A stretch of DNA of 64,000 nt from Solibacillus ferritrahens (GCF_037027585.1 NZ_JAXCLE010000015.1:29581-93580); one strand, 5' to 3'. Shown: positions 53,671-62,127, counted from the stretch's first letter. Program-made: numbers and translations. The notes: generated by a model from the letters alone, not told the origin.

Positions 53671-54618
53671 ATGACGAACACAGCAAACGTATTAGACGGA
53701 AAAGAATTTAATGGATTACATCAGCAAGTAAGACGCCGAGCAATCGCTCAAAAGCATAACTTCGTAGTAGTAGACGATAAGCCCTACGATTCGGAAACTG
53801 GTGAGTATTTAGGCGATAAATTCCGCCATGAGTTAGTTCCAATCCGATCAGACGCGCAATTACGTTTCATCGAATCAAAGCAAGTGTTAGGCGCACATGA
53901 GGAGGAAAACGGAGGTTTCGTATTTACGTTCTTTAAGCAGTCACGGACGATTAATGAGCGATTCCCTTCGCTAGTTACAGCTGATATTGCTCGACTAATG
54001 TACATTGCGACTTACACAGCATGGAAAACAGGACGCGTCCAGTACGACAATGGACGAGTAATCGACCGTAAAGCAATCGAGGGAATGTTTAAACTAAGCG
54101 ATAAACGCGCTCGTCAGTTATTTGACCGCTTTGTAAGCGAGGGAATTGTATCGGAGCAAGACGGAGCCGTATTCGTCAATCCGTCAGTATTTTATCGCGG
54201 CAGTCTTAGCGATGCACCGAAAGAAGTAACCGACTTAAAATATACGCGAATGTTTAAAGATACAGTACGCGATTTATATGAGAAATCCGAAGGCAGAACG
54301 ATTGCACAGCTTGCGCTTGTATATTCGATCATGCCTTTTTTGCATTTTGGAAGTAACGCTGTTTGCCACAATCCTGACGAAGTTGACGACGAGCAATTGA
54401 AGTTAATAACGTTGGACGAGCTAGCGGTATTACTGGAGTACAAAGACGCAGCTAAGTTAAAAACGGCGATGAACAAAGTAAAAATTGACGGTAAGCCGGT
54501 ATTCGGTTTCTTTGAAAATCCGAACGACCGTCGTACGAAGCGTATTGTTGTAAATCCACGCGCTGTTTTTGCTGGAGACGGTAAACAACTGGCAGCGATT
54601 AAAATTTTATTTAACTAA
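53671..54618 (+). CDS. Candidate replication initiator, winged-helix type
   Basis: 315-residue protein. The middle part resembles plasmid and phage replication proteins with two winged helices: ERFPSLVTADIARLMYIATYTAWKTGRV, RKAIEGMFKLSDKRARQLFDRFVSEGIVSEQDGAVFVNPSVFYRG, and again LDELAVLLEYKDAAKLKTAMNKVKI. This helix-turn-helix plus phage-style FVNPSVFYRG is shared with RepL- and RepA-type initiators. No helicase or primase lies beside it. The assignment is by pattern; a transcription factor is the alternative. ATG at 53671 after AAGGGGAG. Confidence 0.55.
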   Translation: MTNTANVLDGKEFNGLHQQVRRRAIAQKHNFVVVDDKPYDSETGEYLGDKFRHELVPIRSDAQLRFIESKQVLGAHEEENGGFVFTFFKQSRTINERFPSLVTADIARLMYIATYTAWKTGRVQYDNGRVIDRKAIEGMFKLSDKRARQLFDRFVSEGIVSEQDGAVFVNPSVFYRGSLSDAPKEVTDLKYTRMFKDTVRDLYEKSEGRTIAQLALVYSIMPFLHFGSNAVCHNPDEVDDEQLKLITLDELAVLLEYKDAAKLKTAMNKVKIDGKPVFGFFENPNDRRTKRIVVNPRAVFAGDGKQLAAIKILFN

Positions 54619-54631
54619 GGAGAAATGCGGA

Positions 54632-54955
54632 ATGGAAAAACGAGAGATTGAATTTAAGATTTTATCTAAGCGAGTAGCTTATCGCGAGTATGACGTGCAA
54701 GCCTTTGTAAACGGTGATGAATACTTGACCTTTGAGTATAACGATTGCAACAGCGCCTTTGCTGCTCACACGATGCTACGTAGACTCATTCACGACCACC
54801 CGAACGCGTTAATCACGTTAAAAACGAATGTTAATGCGGTATTAAGTGACCTGAGACTGCTACACGAAAACGATCGTACGCTTACTCGATATTTACGTGA
54901 AACATTAGACGATAGCAATTCGGAAATCACTAAGGCGGAATATACCGCTTTTTAA
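54632..54955 (+). CDS. Small protein of unknown function
   Basis: 107-residue acidic protein, mixed alpha and beta, with ATG at 54632 after AAGGAG; an in-frame earlier start overlaps the previous gene. It begins 13 bases after the replication-type gene. No motif is recognised. It probably shares the transcript that runs to the tail genes. Confidence 0.6.
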   Translation: MEKREIEFKILSKRVAYREYDVQAFVNGDEYLTFEYNDCNSAFAAHTMLRRLIHDHPNALITLKTNVNAVLSDLRLLHENDRTLTRYLRETLDDSNSEITKAEYTAF

Positions 54956-54987
54956 TAAAAATAAACAGGTAAAAGGAGAATGGGGAA

Positions 54988-55086
54988 ATGTTAATTATCA
55001 GTTTTGCAATGCTCACAACAGCCGGAATCATTACGTACAACACGAAGAAACAACTGGAGAAAATCAAAGGCGGTGAGCGTGTATGA
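54988..55086 (+). CDS. 32-residue membrane micro-protein
   Basis: ATG at 54988 follows AAAGGAGAA. The product MLIISFAMLTTAGIITYNTK plus 12 more residues is one hydrophobic helix with a basic tail. Its stop overlaps the start of the HNH gene (ATGA), so translation of the two is probably coupled. It may be a true small membrane protein or only a leader that loads ribosomes for the nuclease. Confidence 0.55.
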   Translation: MLIISFAMLTTAGIITYNTKKQLEKIKGGERV

Positions 55087-55649
55087 ATAAAGTATGTACG
55101 AGCTGTTTCGAAGAAAAAGAAATCGGATTGCACTACTACAATGCATCGCGCTACATGTGTATCGACTGTGAACGTGAAGCAGCACGCGAGCGTATGGCAT
55201 CAGTACAAAATAAAGCCGGTAATGCATTTAGAACGGCGCAGAAATCAGCAGCAAAGTACGGTGCTTACGATAATTTAAGCTATGACGACGTTCTTTATCT
55301 TTTTAAATTAGCTGGCGGAATTTGCAGTTATACAAATCAACCGTCGGAGTGCTTATCGTTAGAGCATGTTATTCCGTTAAGTGAAGGCGGTACAAATACA
55401 ATCGACAATATACTCGTTATTGACCTCGAAGTTAATCGTCAAAAGCGCATTACGAATATGATGGACTTTATTGAGGAGCGCTACAATCCGCATAGCGTGC
55501 TACCGCTTGTAAAATTACTCGCTACACGTGGTAATATGCCGTATGAGCAGTTATATGACCGCATTTTCGAATATCAAAAGGCTGAGAGTGAGGCGCAGTA
55601 TCGACGATTAGTTGAGGCGACAGAGCGTAAAAAGAAGGTGACTGCGTAG
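55083..55649 (+). CDS. HNH endonuclease
   Basis: 188-residue nuclease. The N-terminal CTSCFEEKEIGLHYYNASRYMCIDC is a zinc-binding pair of CxxC motifs; the HNH site is SLEHVIPLSEGGTNTIDNILVI, with the conserved EH and the final Asn. It is free-standing, not in an intron. In cos-type phages an HNH protein lies next to the terminase and helps packaging, but no terminase is present here. Alternatives are homing or a role in helper interference. It overlaps both neighbours by a few bases. Confidence 0.85.
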   Translation: MNKVCTSCFEEKEIGLHYYNASRYMCIDCEREAARERMASVQNKAGNAFRTAQKSAAKYGAYDNLSYDDVLYLFKLAGGICSYTNQPSECLSLEHVIPLSEGGTNTIDNILVIDLEVNRQKRITNMMDFIEERYNPHSVLPLVKLLATRGNMPYEQLYDRIFEYQKAESEAQYRRLVEATERKKKVTA

Positions 55650-55894
55650 TGAATACAAATAATCGCGATTTCGAAGCCTGGCGCATACCGGGCTTTTTTG
55701 TATTATACGTCGGAGCCGGCCATAACGAGGCCATACGTCGACTAAAACAACGCAAGGACTACAGGGTTATGGCGACTTATACGACTAGAAAAGGTGAACT
55801 CGATGCAGTTCAATTTAAAGTACCTGAGCGTATGCATCGCGGTATTAAATCCGTGCTTAAAAGGCTTGAGAATGGCGATTATGAACGTCAATGA
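55649..55894 (+). CDS. Small basic protein of unknown function
   Basis: 81-residue basic protein with GTG at 55649 overlapping the HNH stop. The sequence (WRIPGFFVLYVGAGHNEAIRRLKQRKDYRVMATYTTRKG) reads like a compact alpha-beta domain. No family recognised. Its stop overlaps another ATG (ATGA at 55891), typical for this tightly packed run. Confidence 0.55.
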   Translation: MNTNNRDFEAWRIPGFFVLYVGAGHNEAIRRLKQRKDYRVMATYTTRKGELDAVQFKVPERMHRGIKSVLKRLENGDYERQ

Positions 55895-55983
55895 TAAATA
55901 AGTCAGGGAATGGATTAAAACGGTTAGAATCGAAAGAAATGCCGATTTTCCATACCCATCGAAGTCAATCGGAGGTATGTCGG

Positions 55984-56130
55984 ATGGCAAAGAAATCGAA
56001 TAAAGAAATATCGGACAGCAAGCGCTCTAAATGGCAAACGAAAGCGGCGGAACGAAAACGCATCGCTAACGAACGCCATGAGGAGCGTTTATTTATTACA
56101 CGAATTAAAACCAAGAAAGCGGAGGCGTAA
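55984..56130 (+). CDS. Short highly basic protein
   Basis: 48-residue lysine- and arginine-rich protein (MAKKSNKEISDSKRSKWQTKAAERKRIANERHEERL), probably one long helix that binds nucleic acid. ATG at 55984 follows a strong GGAGG by nine bases. A longer form from 55891 (79 residues), overlapping the previous stop, cannot be excluded. Confidence 0.5.
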   Translation: MAKKSNKEISDSKRSKWQTKAAERKRIANERHEERLFITRIKTKKAEA

Positions 56131-56135
56131 ACGGA

Positions 56136-56549
56136 ATGAGGTTCGCTTTACTATCACTCATTGACGTAGAATCGACGCAGTTCGTTTCGTTGCTCATTTA
56201 CGAGTCAGACGATAACGGTATTTATAACTGTATTGCAGAGATAACAAAGCCATACGAATTGGCTGATTTAATAGACGACTTGATCGCTTATGACATATCG
56301 GAATTGCATACCGATAGCCAGTCGATTTATCGCGAGCTTATGAGCCTTAAATATCCGGTTATTTATCGTCGAGAAGTCGAGGGAACACGCCAGTTAATTG
56401 AGCAAAACAAAGAAACGCTAATCGAATTATTTGAGCTAAATTCAGAGCCTACCGTCGTTATACCTCGATGGAGGCTTTTTGTTATTGATAAGTTAGAAAA
56501 AATCATTCAAATACTAAAAACAAGGGGATTAAAACACAATGACGATTAA
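56136..56549 (+). CDS. Acidic protein of unknown function
   Basis: 137-residue protein with a beta-rich start (FALLSLIDVESTQFVSLLIYES) and a helical C-terminal half. ATG at 56136 lies just after the previous stop with AAGCGGAGGCG as site. It overlaps the next gene by 11 bases. No family is recognised; in position it could be an early structural or assembly gene of the tail region. Confidence 0.55.
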   Translation: MRFALLSLIDVESTQFVSLLIYESDDNGIYNCIAEITKPYELADLIDDLIAYDISELHTDSQSIYRELMSLKYPVIYRREVEGTRQLIEQNKETLIELFELNSEPTVVIPRWRLFVIDKLEKIIQILKTRGLKHNDD

Positions 56550-57231
56550 AGTACACGATTATAAATTATTAGAAGATTTCAAGGCGGAGCAAACGGAACG
56601 TGCGGTGAAGTTAACACAGTACCAACAAGATGCAGAAGGCGCACGCGCTCGATTAAATGAATTACAGACTCAATATGAAATTACGTTCACACGGTCAGTA
56701 AAAGAAGGAACAGACGTTACGGCGGAACTCCTTAAAATCGACCAAGACATTGAGACTCAACGCGAAGTAGTCGCACGACGTGAACGTGATTTAGTACTAG
56801 TGCACCAAGCAATGCGTAATACAAAGATTTCACCAGTCGACGTTGTAGCGCGTTATAAGCCTGATTTTGCGGACGGTATACGTTCGGAATTTGAGGAGTT
56901 AGTCAATCCGAAGTTACAACTGGCTCTCGATTTGATTTTAAGCGCAATCGCAGATGGAAAAGAGTATTCAGCGGCATATCAGCCGATTCATCAAGAAATT
57001 GACGACCATGTGAAAGGTAATCATAAACGAGGATTAACAAGAGAAATTATGCTACAGAATCATCCGACTGATAATGCGAGGATTCATAACGCAGTAGGCG
57101 TCACATCCGGTGTTCGAAAGTTATTAGAAGAAGTGTCACAGTTCACATTCGGTAAAACACCTCACAGCTATAAGTACATCGACGTAGCACCAACGGTAAA
57201 AACAAAAACAACGGAAAAGGCAGGTAAATAA
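56539..57231 (+). CDS. Coiled-coil protein of unknown function
   Basis: 230-residue protein. Residues 8-95 are a long charged coiled coil with a short break (about 50-65); residues 105-210 are helical with a conserved-looking ISPVDVVARYKPDFADGIRSEFEEL and KGNHKRGLTREIMLQNHPTDNARI. Ends in a Lys/Thr-rich tail. Not a recognisable capsid, tube or portal protein. It is the largest gene before the tape measure and could be an assembly scaffold (inference). Confidence 0.6.
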   Translation: MTIKVHDYKLLEDFKAEQTERAVKLTQYQQDAEGARARLNELQTQYEITFTRSVKEGTDVTAELLKIDQDIETQREVVARRERDLVLVHQAMRNTKISPVDVVARYKPDFADGIRSEFEELVNPKLQLALDLILSAIADGKEYSAAYQPIHQEIDDHVKGNHKRGLTREIMLQNHPTDNARIHNAVGVTSGVRKLLEEVSQFTFGKTPHSYKYIDVAPTVKTKTTEKAGK

Positions 57232-57233
57232 AT

Positions 57234-57512
57234 ATGAGCAAATACAACGAGCAATTAGACGTATACAATGCAACAAAAGCAGCACACGGAGGCAAGACGG
57301 TTAATTATCGAGTTCTCGAAAACGGATTAAAACAGCGCCTTGCAAACGGTGAAATCACGAAAGACGATGTAGCCGTAGCATTTGACGTAGCTAAACGACT
57401 TCAATCCGACCAAGCGCGAGTTATGTATGCTAGCGTCAAGCGAGCAGCTGAGAGTATCGTCGAGGAAAAATCGGACGACACGCCTGAGAATGAAGAACAA
57501 CCAACAGAATAA
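57234..57512 (+). CDS. Small acidic-tailed protein
   Basis: 92-residue helical protein starting three bases after the coiled-coil gene. The C-terminal tail is strongly acidic (VEEKSDDTPENEEQPTE). Small acidic proteins just before a tape-measure gene are often tail assembly chaperones, but no slippery heptamer or frame-shifted extension is visible here, so this is only a positional idea. Confidence 0.55.
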   Translation: MSKYNEQLDVYNATKAAHGGKTVNYRVLENGLKQRLANGEITKDDVAVAFDVAKRLQSDQARVMYASVKRAAESIVEEKSDDTPENEEQPTE

Positions 57513-57521
57513 ACCGATCAT

Positions 57522-57545
57522 GGCGGCCATTGAGTCGCCTTTTTA
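57522..57545 (+). terminator. Weak terminator within the gene run
   Basis: GGCG and CGCC with a ten-base loop, followed by TTTTT. Probably partial, since the following gene has no obvious promoter. Confidence 0.4.
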
Positions 57546-57578
57546 ATTACAAACTAAAAATGAAATGGAGCGATTACA

Positions 57579-57860
57579 TTGACTATTCAAATTATGAATC
57601 ACGAAAACGGAACACTTATCACAGGAGACGCAGAGATTTTAAAACGCCTACCGGAAGGCTTTGACGTAGCAACAGTCGATTTAACAGACGTCCGAGTTGA
57701 CGCACATAACCTAGCTATCGCAGCCGAATACGGCAGCTATAAGAGCGTTGATCATGTAAAGTTCTATGCAGCGTTAAAACAGGCTTATATCGAGCAACAA
57801 GCACTAGCGAAAGCATCGCATGAGCCGGTAGTCGAAGTAGAAGAAACGGAGGCGGAATAA
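57579..57860 (+). CDS. Acidic protein, first of a paralogous pair
   Basis: 93-residue acidic protein with TTG at 57579 after TGGAGCG. Segments GTLITGDAEILKRLPEGF, VDHVKFYAALKQAYIEQ align with the next gene (GDEEIL, Y-A-x-L-x-x-x-YIQ), so the two arose by duplication. It ends in an acidic tail (VVEVEETEAE). Function unknown; the position fits a tail assembly factor. Confidence 0.6.
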   Translation: MTIQIMNHENGTLITGDAEILKRLPEGFDVATVDLTDVRVDAHNLAIAAEYGSYKSVDHVKFYAALKQAYIEQQALAKASHEPVVEVEETEAE

Positions 57861-58114
57861 TGCTACAACTAACATTTAATAGAGGCGGAATATTAACTTT
57901 TATTGAGGGTGACGAGGAGATTTTATCGATAATTCCTTACGATTATAAATATTACGATGCGTTTGATATTGAAAGTAGTAGTATCTCAACTGAGCATTTA
58001 ATTGATTCGTATGCATATGCGCTTAAAAATGACGGCGTTAGTAAAGTCAATAAAGCAGCTTATTACGCTAAATTGCGTGGAATGTACATTCAAAAAATGG
58101 GCAACAAAAAATAA
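57860..58114 (+). CDS. Acidic protein, second of a paralogous pair
   Basis: 84-residue relative of the previous gene (GILTFIEGDEEILSIIPYDY ... VNKAAYYAKLRGMYIQKM), sharing about a quarter of residues by eye. The ATG overlaps the previous stop (TAATG). It lacks the acidic tail of its partner and instead ends basic. A terminator follows, so this is the end of one transcript unit. Confidence 0.6.
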   Translation: MLQLTFNRGGILTFIEGDEEILSIIPYDYKYYDAFDIESSSISTEHLIDSYAYALKNDGVSKVNKAAYYAKLRGMYIQKMGNKK

Positions 58115-58127
58115 TAACTAAATTTCC

Positions 58128-58164
58128 GAAGGTGTGTCGACTAAGTTCGCGCGCCTTCTTTTTA
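58128..58164 (+). terminator. Terminator before the tail module
   Basis: GAAGGTGTG pairs with CGCGCCTTC (wobbles included) and is followed by TTTTTATTA. The tail genes after it therefore probably have their own promoter in 58165-58320. Confidence 0.75.
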
Positions 58165-58330
58165 TTAGGGTCCGTATTGGACCACCAACGATTAGTTTTG
58201 TTATGACGTTATAATTCAAATCCTCTAAGTTTGAACGCCTGGAAACCGTTCAGACAACCGACACGCAGCGGTATAACTGCGTTTTTTGTGTGTGTTAAAA
58301 CAGATTATCCGACGGAAGGGAATGAACGGA

Positions 58331-58651
58331 ATGAAAACGATACAAGAAATAAAGCTACTAACGATGGCTAACGAGTTGTCTCGCCAGTCACTAAGTGTTA
58401 AGAAACAAGCGGACAAACCTTCGGTTATTCAGTCGCTAGAAATATTCGAAGAACAAGTTAAATCCGTAAGTACGGACTATTTACAGACAGTAAAGCAATC
58501 AACGCTATTAATGCTCTCAGCAGCTAAACGTAGTTTACAAACGTGCAAGCCTAGCGAGGCCAAGTTAGTACGCCGACACAGTGAGGAAATGTCGAAGGAA
58601 TTTAAGCGACTTTCACGCGTAATGTCCCGAGGAGGTACTAAAAATGATTGA
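58331..58651 (+). CDS. Helical protein at the head of the tail module
   Basis: 106-residue alpha-helical basic protein whose end overlaps the tape-measure start by eight bases. ATG at 58331 lies ten bases after GGAAGGG; ATG at 58322 is closer than normal. Immediately upstream of tape-measure genes phages encode a tail assembly chaperone; this gene is in that place but has no recognised motif and no visible frameshift site. Confidence 0.55.
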   Translation: MKTIQEIKLLTMANELSRQSLSVKKQADKPSVIQSLEIFEEQVKSVSTDYLQTVKQSTLLMLSAAKRSLQTCKPSEAKLVRRHSEEMSKEFKRLSRVMSRGGTKND

Positions 58652-60704
58652 TTTAGTCGCAACCCTCCGGCTCAATGATGATTTAACTAAGCCATTACGC
58701 CAAGTATCAAGGCAAATGACGAGCTTTAGTGATACAGCTAAAAGGGTCGGAGGTACGGTAGGTGGAATGGGATCGGCGATTGGACGCCAAGCAAATCAAT
58801 TAACCGGCTTAAAATCGCAAATTGCTGGCGTAGCTGGCGCATATTTTGGAGCGCAAGGAGCAATGAAGGCATTTCACGCTACTATCGGAGAAGCAGCACA
58901 GTATGAAGCCAGTGAGGTCGCAGTAAAGGCGATTTTTAACGATGATGAAGCGTCTAGCGCTTACTTAAAAATGGTCGATTCAATGGCACTGGATAGTCCG
59001 CTATTAAATTCGAAGGATATGTTAGCAAGTTCAAAAGGTTTAGTCGCAATGACAAAGGACGTCGGGGAGCTAGGAAAAGCATGGTCGATTGTCGAGCGAT
59101 TACAAGTGCTTGATCCAACGCAAGGCACAAGTGGAGCTTCATTCGCATTAAAAGAGGTTTTTCAGGGAGATTCACTAAGTATGGTCGAGCGTTTCGGTCT
59201 TGATAAAAAGGCGCTTAATCAGATTAAGAAAATGGCAATACCTGAGCAAGTCGCAGCAATTAGTGCGCTACTCGACGGTATGGGTGTTACGCAAGCAACC
59301 GTTGATGCAATGGGTAAAACAACGCTCGGATATTGGTCGCAAATTGGAGAACGTGCTGAAACGTTTATGAGGACTATCGGAAATATGGGTAACTCGAAAA
59401 TAGGCGACGTCCTCGGAGGAATCGTCAATAAACTCGACAGCATAAATCTCGATGATATAGCCGTTAAATTCGATGCAGCTATCGGTGGAGCAGTACAAGG
59501 CGTTATCGACTTTGCTAAAAAGGCGTGGGAAATGCGCGAGCCTATTATCGCAGCAGCTAAAGTATTCGGCACGTTCGTTGGAGCAATTGTCGGAATAGTA
59601 GTCGTAGCAAAAACGATTATGGGAATCGGAGCAGCCTTCGCGTTCCTAACTTCACCAATCGGACTAATAGCCGCTGGAATTACCGGCTTAGTATTCGGAT
59701 TTAAGCGATTGTACGATAATAGCGATCAATTCCGAGAGCTTATCGACCGTATAACCGTAAAAGCCGGTGAGCTAATAACAGCGTTCCAGTCAGACGGAAT
59801 CAGCGGATTATTCGATGCACTTCTCGGAGAAGGTTCATTCGACGGACTCGTTCAAAAATTCGAATCGTTGAAGGCTATTTTCGATACAGTCGTCGGTTTT
59901 ATCCGAGGCAAGATTGAACAGCTTGCGCCAACAATCGAAAAGTTAAGCGGTATATTCTCGCAAGTTTGGGGAACGATTTCTAGCGTGTTTTCTACTGCAT
60001 GGACGATTATTAGTCCGATTCTTAGCGGCTTGTGGTCGGTGCTACAAATGGTAGGTGACTATGCGGTAATCGTGTTCAATAACGTATTAGTTCCGGCTTT
60101 AGGCTTTGCGGCTCAGGCGTTTTCTACGTTATGGTCGATAGCCAGTCCTATTTTACAACTACTTGCCGCCGGTTTTGATTTATGGATGGCAGCATTAAAA
60201 GTTTTATGGGAAGTCGTACTAGCGCCATTTATCAAATTTATTGCAACAGGTGTTAAAAATGCGTTCGAGGCACTTACTGATGCATTATCAATCATACAAG
60301 GCGCATTTGACGGTGTGTCGGGTAAAGTCAGCTCAGTTTACGATAAAATCCGAGAATTTGCCGATTTCATTCGCAATGTTAAATTACCGGACTGGATTAA
60401 GAATGGTGTATCCACTGCGGTTAACTTCGTAACGGGTGGTAGCGATAAAAAAGCCATTCCAGGACACTATCATGGACTAGATAACGTTCCCTACGATAAT
60501 TACACAGCATCTTTACATCGCGGAGAAAAAGTATTAACCGCTCAAGAGGCGAAGGCTTATCGTGAAGGTACATCGGGACAAGGCGTTAAGGCTGGCGGTA
60601 ATACGCTTAACTTCACATTCAACGGTACTGGCGGTACAGACGAGGAGCAAGCGAGAAGAATCGCTGCAATAATCGCTCGAGAAGTAGAGGTGGCGTTAGG
60701 ATGA
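58644..60704 (+). CDS. Phage tail tape-measure protein
   Basis: 686-residue protein. The N terminus (DLVATLRLNDDLTKPLRQVSRQM) and alanine/glycine-rich helical region are typical of tape measures; a membrane-like helix pair lies at about 308-350 (VGAIVGIVVVAKTIMGIGAAF); the C-terminal motif LDNVPYDNYTASLHRGEKVLTAQEAKAYR is the common tail of TP901/PBSX-type tape measures. At roughly 0.15 nm per residue it would set a tail of about 100 nm, shorter than that of PBSX-like phages with over 1000 residues. It overlaps the hub gene by four bases. Confidence 0.9.
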   Translation: MIDLVATLRLNDDLTKPLRQVSRQMTSFSDTAKRVGGTVGGMGSAIGRQANQLTGLKSQIAGVAGAYFGAQGAMKAFHATIGEAAQYEASEVAVKAIFNDDEASSAYLKMVDSMALDSPLLNSKDMLASSKGLVAMTKDVGELGKAWSIVERLQVLDPTQGTSGASFALKEVFQGDSLSMVERFGLDKKALNQIKKMAIPEQVAAISALLDGMGVTQATVDAMGKTTLGYWSQIGERAETFMRTIGNMGNSKIGDVLGGIVNKLDSINLDDIAVKFDAAIGGAVQGVIDFAKKAWEMREPIIAAAKVFGTFVGAIVGIVVVAKTIMGIGAAFAFLTSPIGLIAAGITGLVFGFKRLYDNSDQFRELIDRITVKAGELITAFQSDGISGLFDALLGEGSFDGLVQKFESLKAIFDTVVGFIRGKIEQLAPTIEKLSGIFSQVWGTISSVFSTAWTIISPILSGLWSVLQMVGDYAVIVFNNVLVPALGFAAQAFSTLWSIASPILQLLAAGFDLWMAALKVLWEVVLAPFIKFIATGVKNAFEALTDALSIIQGAFDGVSGKVSSVYDKIREFADFIRNVKLPDWIKNGVSTAVNFVTGGSDKKAIPGHYHGLDNVPYDNYTASLHRGEKVLTAQEAKAYREGTSGQGVKAGGNTLNFTFNGTGGTDEEQARRIAAIIAREVEVALG

Positions 60705-61747
60705 TTCGATTATTCGTAGGCACTTTAGATATAACAGATACCGTTAAGTCCGTCTCACTCGAAGGTAATTCAACGCAGTTTCACCGTACATTAACGGTGG
60801 AGCTGATTGCCTCCGTAGATGGTCGTAAGCCTTCGTTTAAGCTAGATGAAGGACAGGACGTCGCGTTCTTATTTAACGATAAGATTCGATTTAGAGGCGT
60901 ACTTTTCTCGCAAGAAATCGGTTCAGACGGCTCGCTAAGTATTAAGGCGTACGATTCTAACGTTTATTTAACAAAGAATACGGATAGTAAACTATTCCGT
61001 GAAAAAAAGGCGTCGGAAATACTTACGATATTAGCGAGAGACTTCGGTATTCCTACTGGAACAATCGCAGACACAGGTTACGTTATACCATATTTACGCC
61101 TTTCTAATCTCACGTTACGCGACATGGTATTAAAGGCGTTGACGATAACGCAGCAACAAACTGGAAAGCGATTTTTCCTCGGAAACGAGAACGGGAAATT
61201 GACGCTAAATGCAGGCGTAGAGGCTAAAAGTTTCTTACTTGCTTCGGATGGTCAGAATTTAATGAGCGCAACGTATTCTCGATCCATTGACGACACTAAA
61301 ACTCAGGTAAAGGTTATAGGCGGTCCAAAAGGCAAAGAAACGGTAGTAGTCGTTAAAGACGATGCCAAGCGTGCTAAATACGGTGCGTTACAAGCCTATG
61401 AGGAAATGGACGAGAAAGCGACGCCTTCACAAATTAAACAGCGAGCTACAACGTTATTACGTGAGCAATCCGGAGTCAAAGAGCAATTAACAGTCGAGGT
61501 ATTAGGCGTTATTACGGTTGATATTGGAACGGCAGTATACGTCAGGAATGCAATGACTGGCACAAACGGAGGCTATTACGTAACTAACGTAAGGCATAAC
61601 ATCGCGAACAGCTTGCACACGATGGAGCTTGAATTAACGCGTACTTATGAGCTACCGGACATCGACCTTAACGACGATGAATTAAAGCCGGAAACGGTTA
61701 AGCAGAAGGCTAAAAGGCCAGCAAAGAAGGAGGTAACTAAGAAATGA
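60701..61747 (+). CDS. xkdQ: Baseplate hub protein, XkdQ/YqbQ-like
   Basis: 348-residue protein resembling the baseplate hub of contractile tails (XkdQ of PBSX, gpD of P2, gp27 of T4). Marks are the N-terminal LFVGTLDITDTVKSVSLEGN, the FLFNDKIRFRGVLFSQEIGSDG beta part, KKASEILTILARDFGIPTGTI, and SATYSRSIDDTKTQVKVIGG. It ends with a lysine-rich tail. It overlaps both the tape measure and the next gene by four bases, so all three are translated together. Confidence 0.82.
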   Translation: MIRLFVGTLDITDTVKSVSLEGNSTQFHRTLTVELIASVDGRKPSFKLDEGQDVAFLFNDKIRFRGVLFSQEIGSDGSLSIKAYDSNVYLTKNTDSKLFREKKASEILTILARDFGIPTGTIADTGYVIPYLRLSNLTLRDMVLKALTITQQQTGKRFFLGNENGKLTLNAGVEAKSFLLASDGQNLMSATYSRSIDDTKTQVKVIGGPKGKETVVVVKDDAKRAKYGALQAYEEMDEKATPSQIKQRATTLLREQSGVKEQLTVEVLGVITVDIGTAVYVRNAMTGTNGGYYVTNVRHNIANSLHTMELELTRTYELPDIDLNDDELKPETVKQKAKRPAKKEVTKK

Positions 61748-62127
61748 CAAACCTAGAAGGAAACGGGTATGAGAGGATTGCGCAGTTAGCGCGAGGTAAT
61801 AATAAGACGCCTCTTTCGATTACACAAGCTACAGTAACGGCAGAGCCTCCGGATTTATCGGTAAGAGTTGACGGAGACAGCTTCGACACACCGAGCGAAG
61901 GCTTAGTCGTTGCAGATGAATTACTGACACATACGCGCACGATCGACTTTAAAGGCGGTACAATTAGCGGTAATGTGAACGGATTTCATGGTCCAGGTAA
62001 TCTAACGTCACTAACGATTACAGATGGAGAATTGACGGTTAAGAGTCCGCTTAAAGTAGGCGATAAAGTGATCGTAGCAGTAGCAGACGACGGCCAGTTG
62101 ATTTATGTACTGGCGAAAATAGGATAA
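61744..62127 (+). CDS. xkdR: XkdR-like (DUF2577) baseplate protein
   Basis: 127-residue beta-rich protein. It has the DUF2577 layout: an N-terminal RIAQLARGNNKTPLSITQATV, a middle domain, and a C-terminal small barrel with PLKVGDKVIVAVADDGQLIYVLAKIG. In PBSX-like phages XkdR follows XkdQ and precedes XkdS and XkdT; here a terminator follows immediately and those partners are absent. ATG at 61744. Confidence 0.8.
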   Translation: MTNLEGNGYERIAQLARGNNKTPLSITQATVTAEPPDLSVRVDGDSFDTPSEGLVVADELLTHTRTIDFKGGTISGNVNGFHGPGNLTSLTITDGELTVKSPLKVGDKVIVAVADDGQLIYVLAKIG

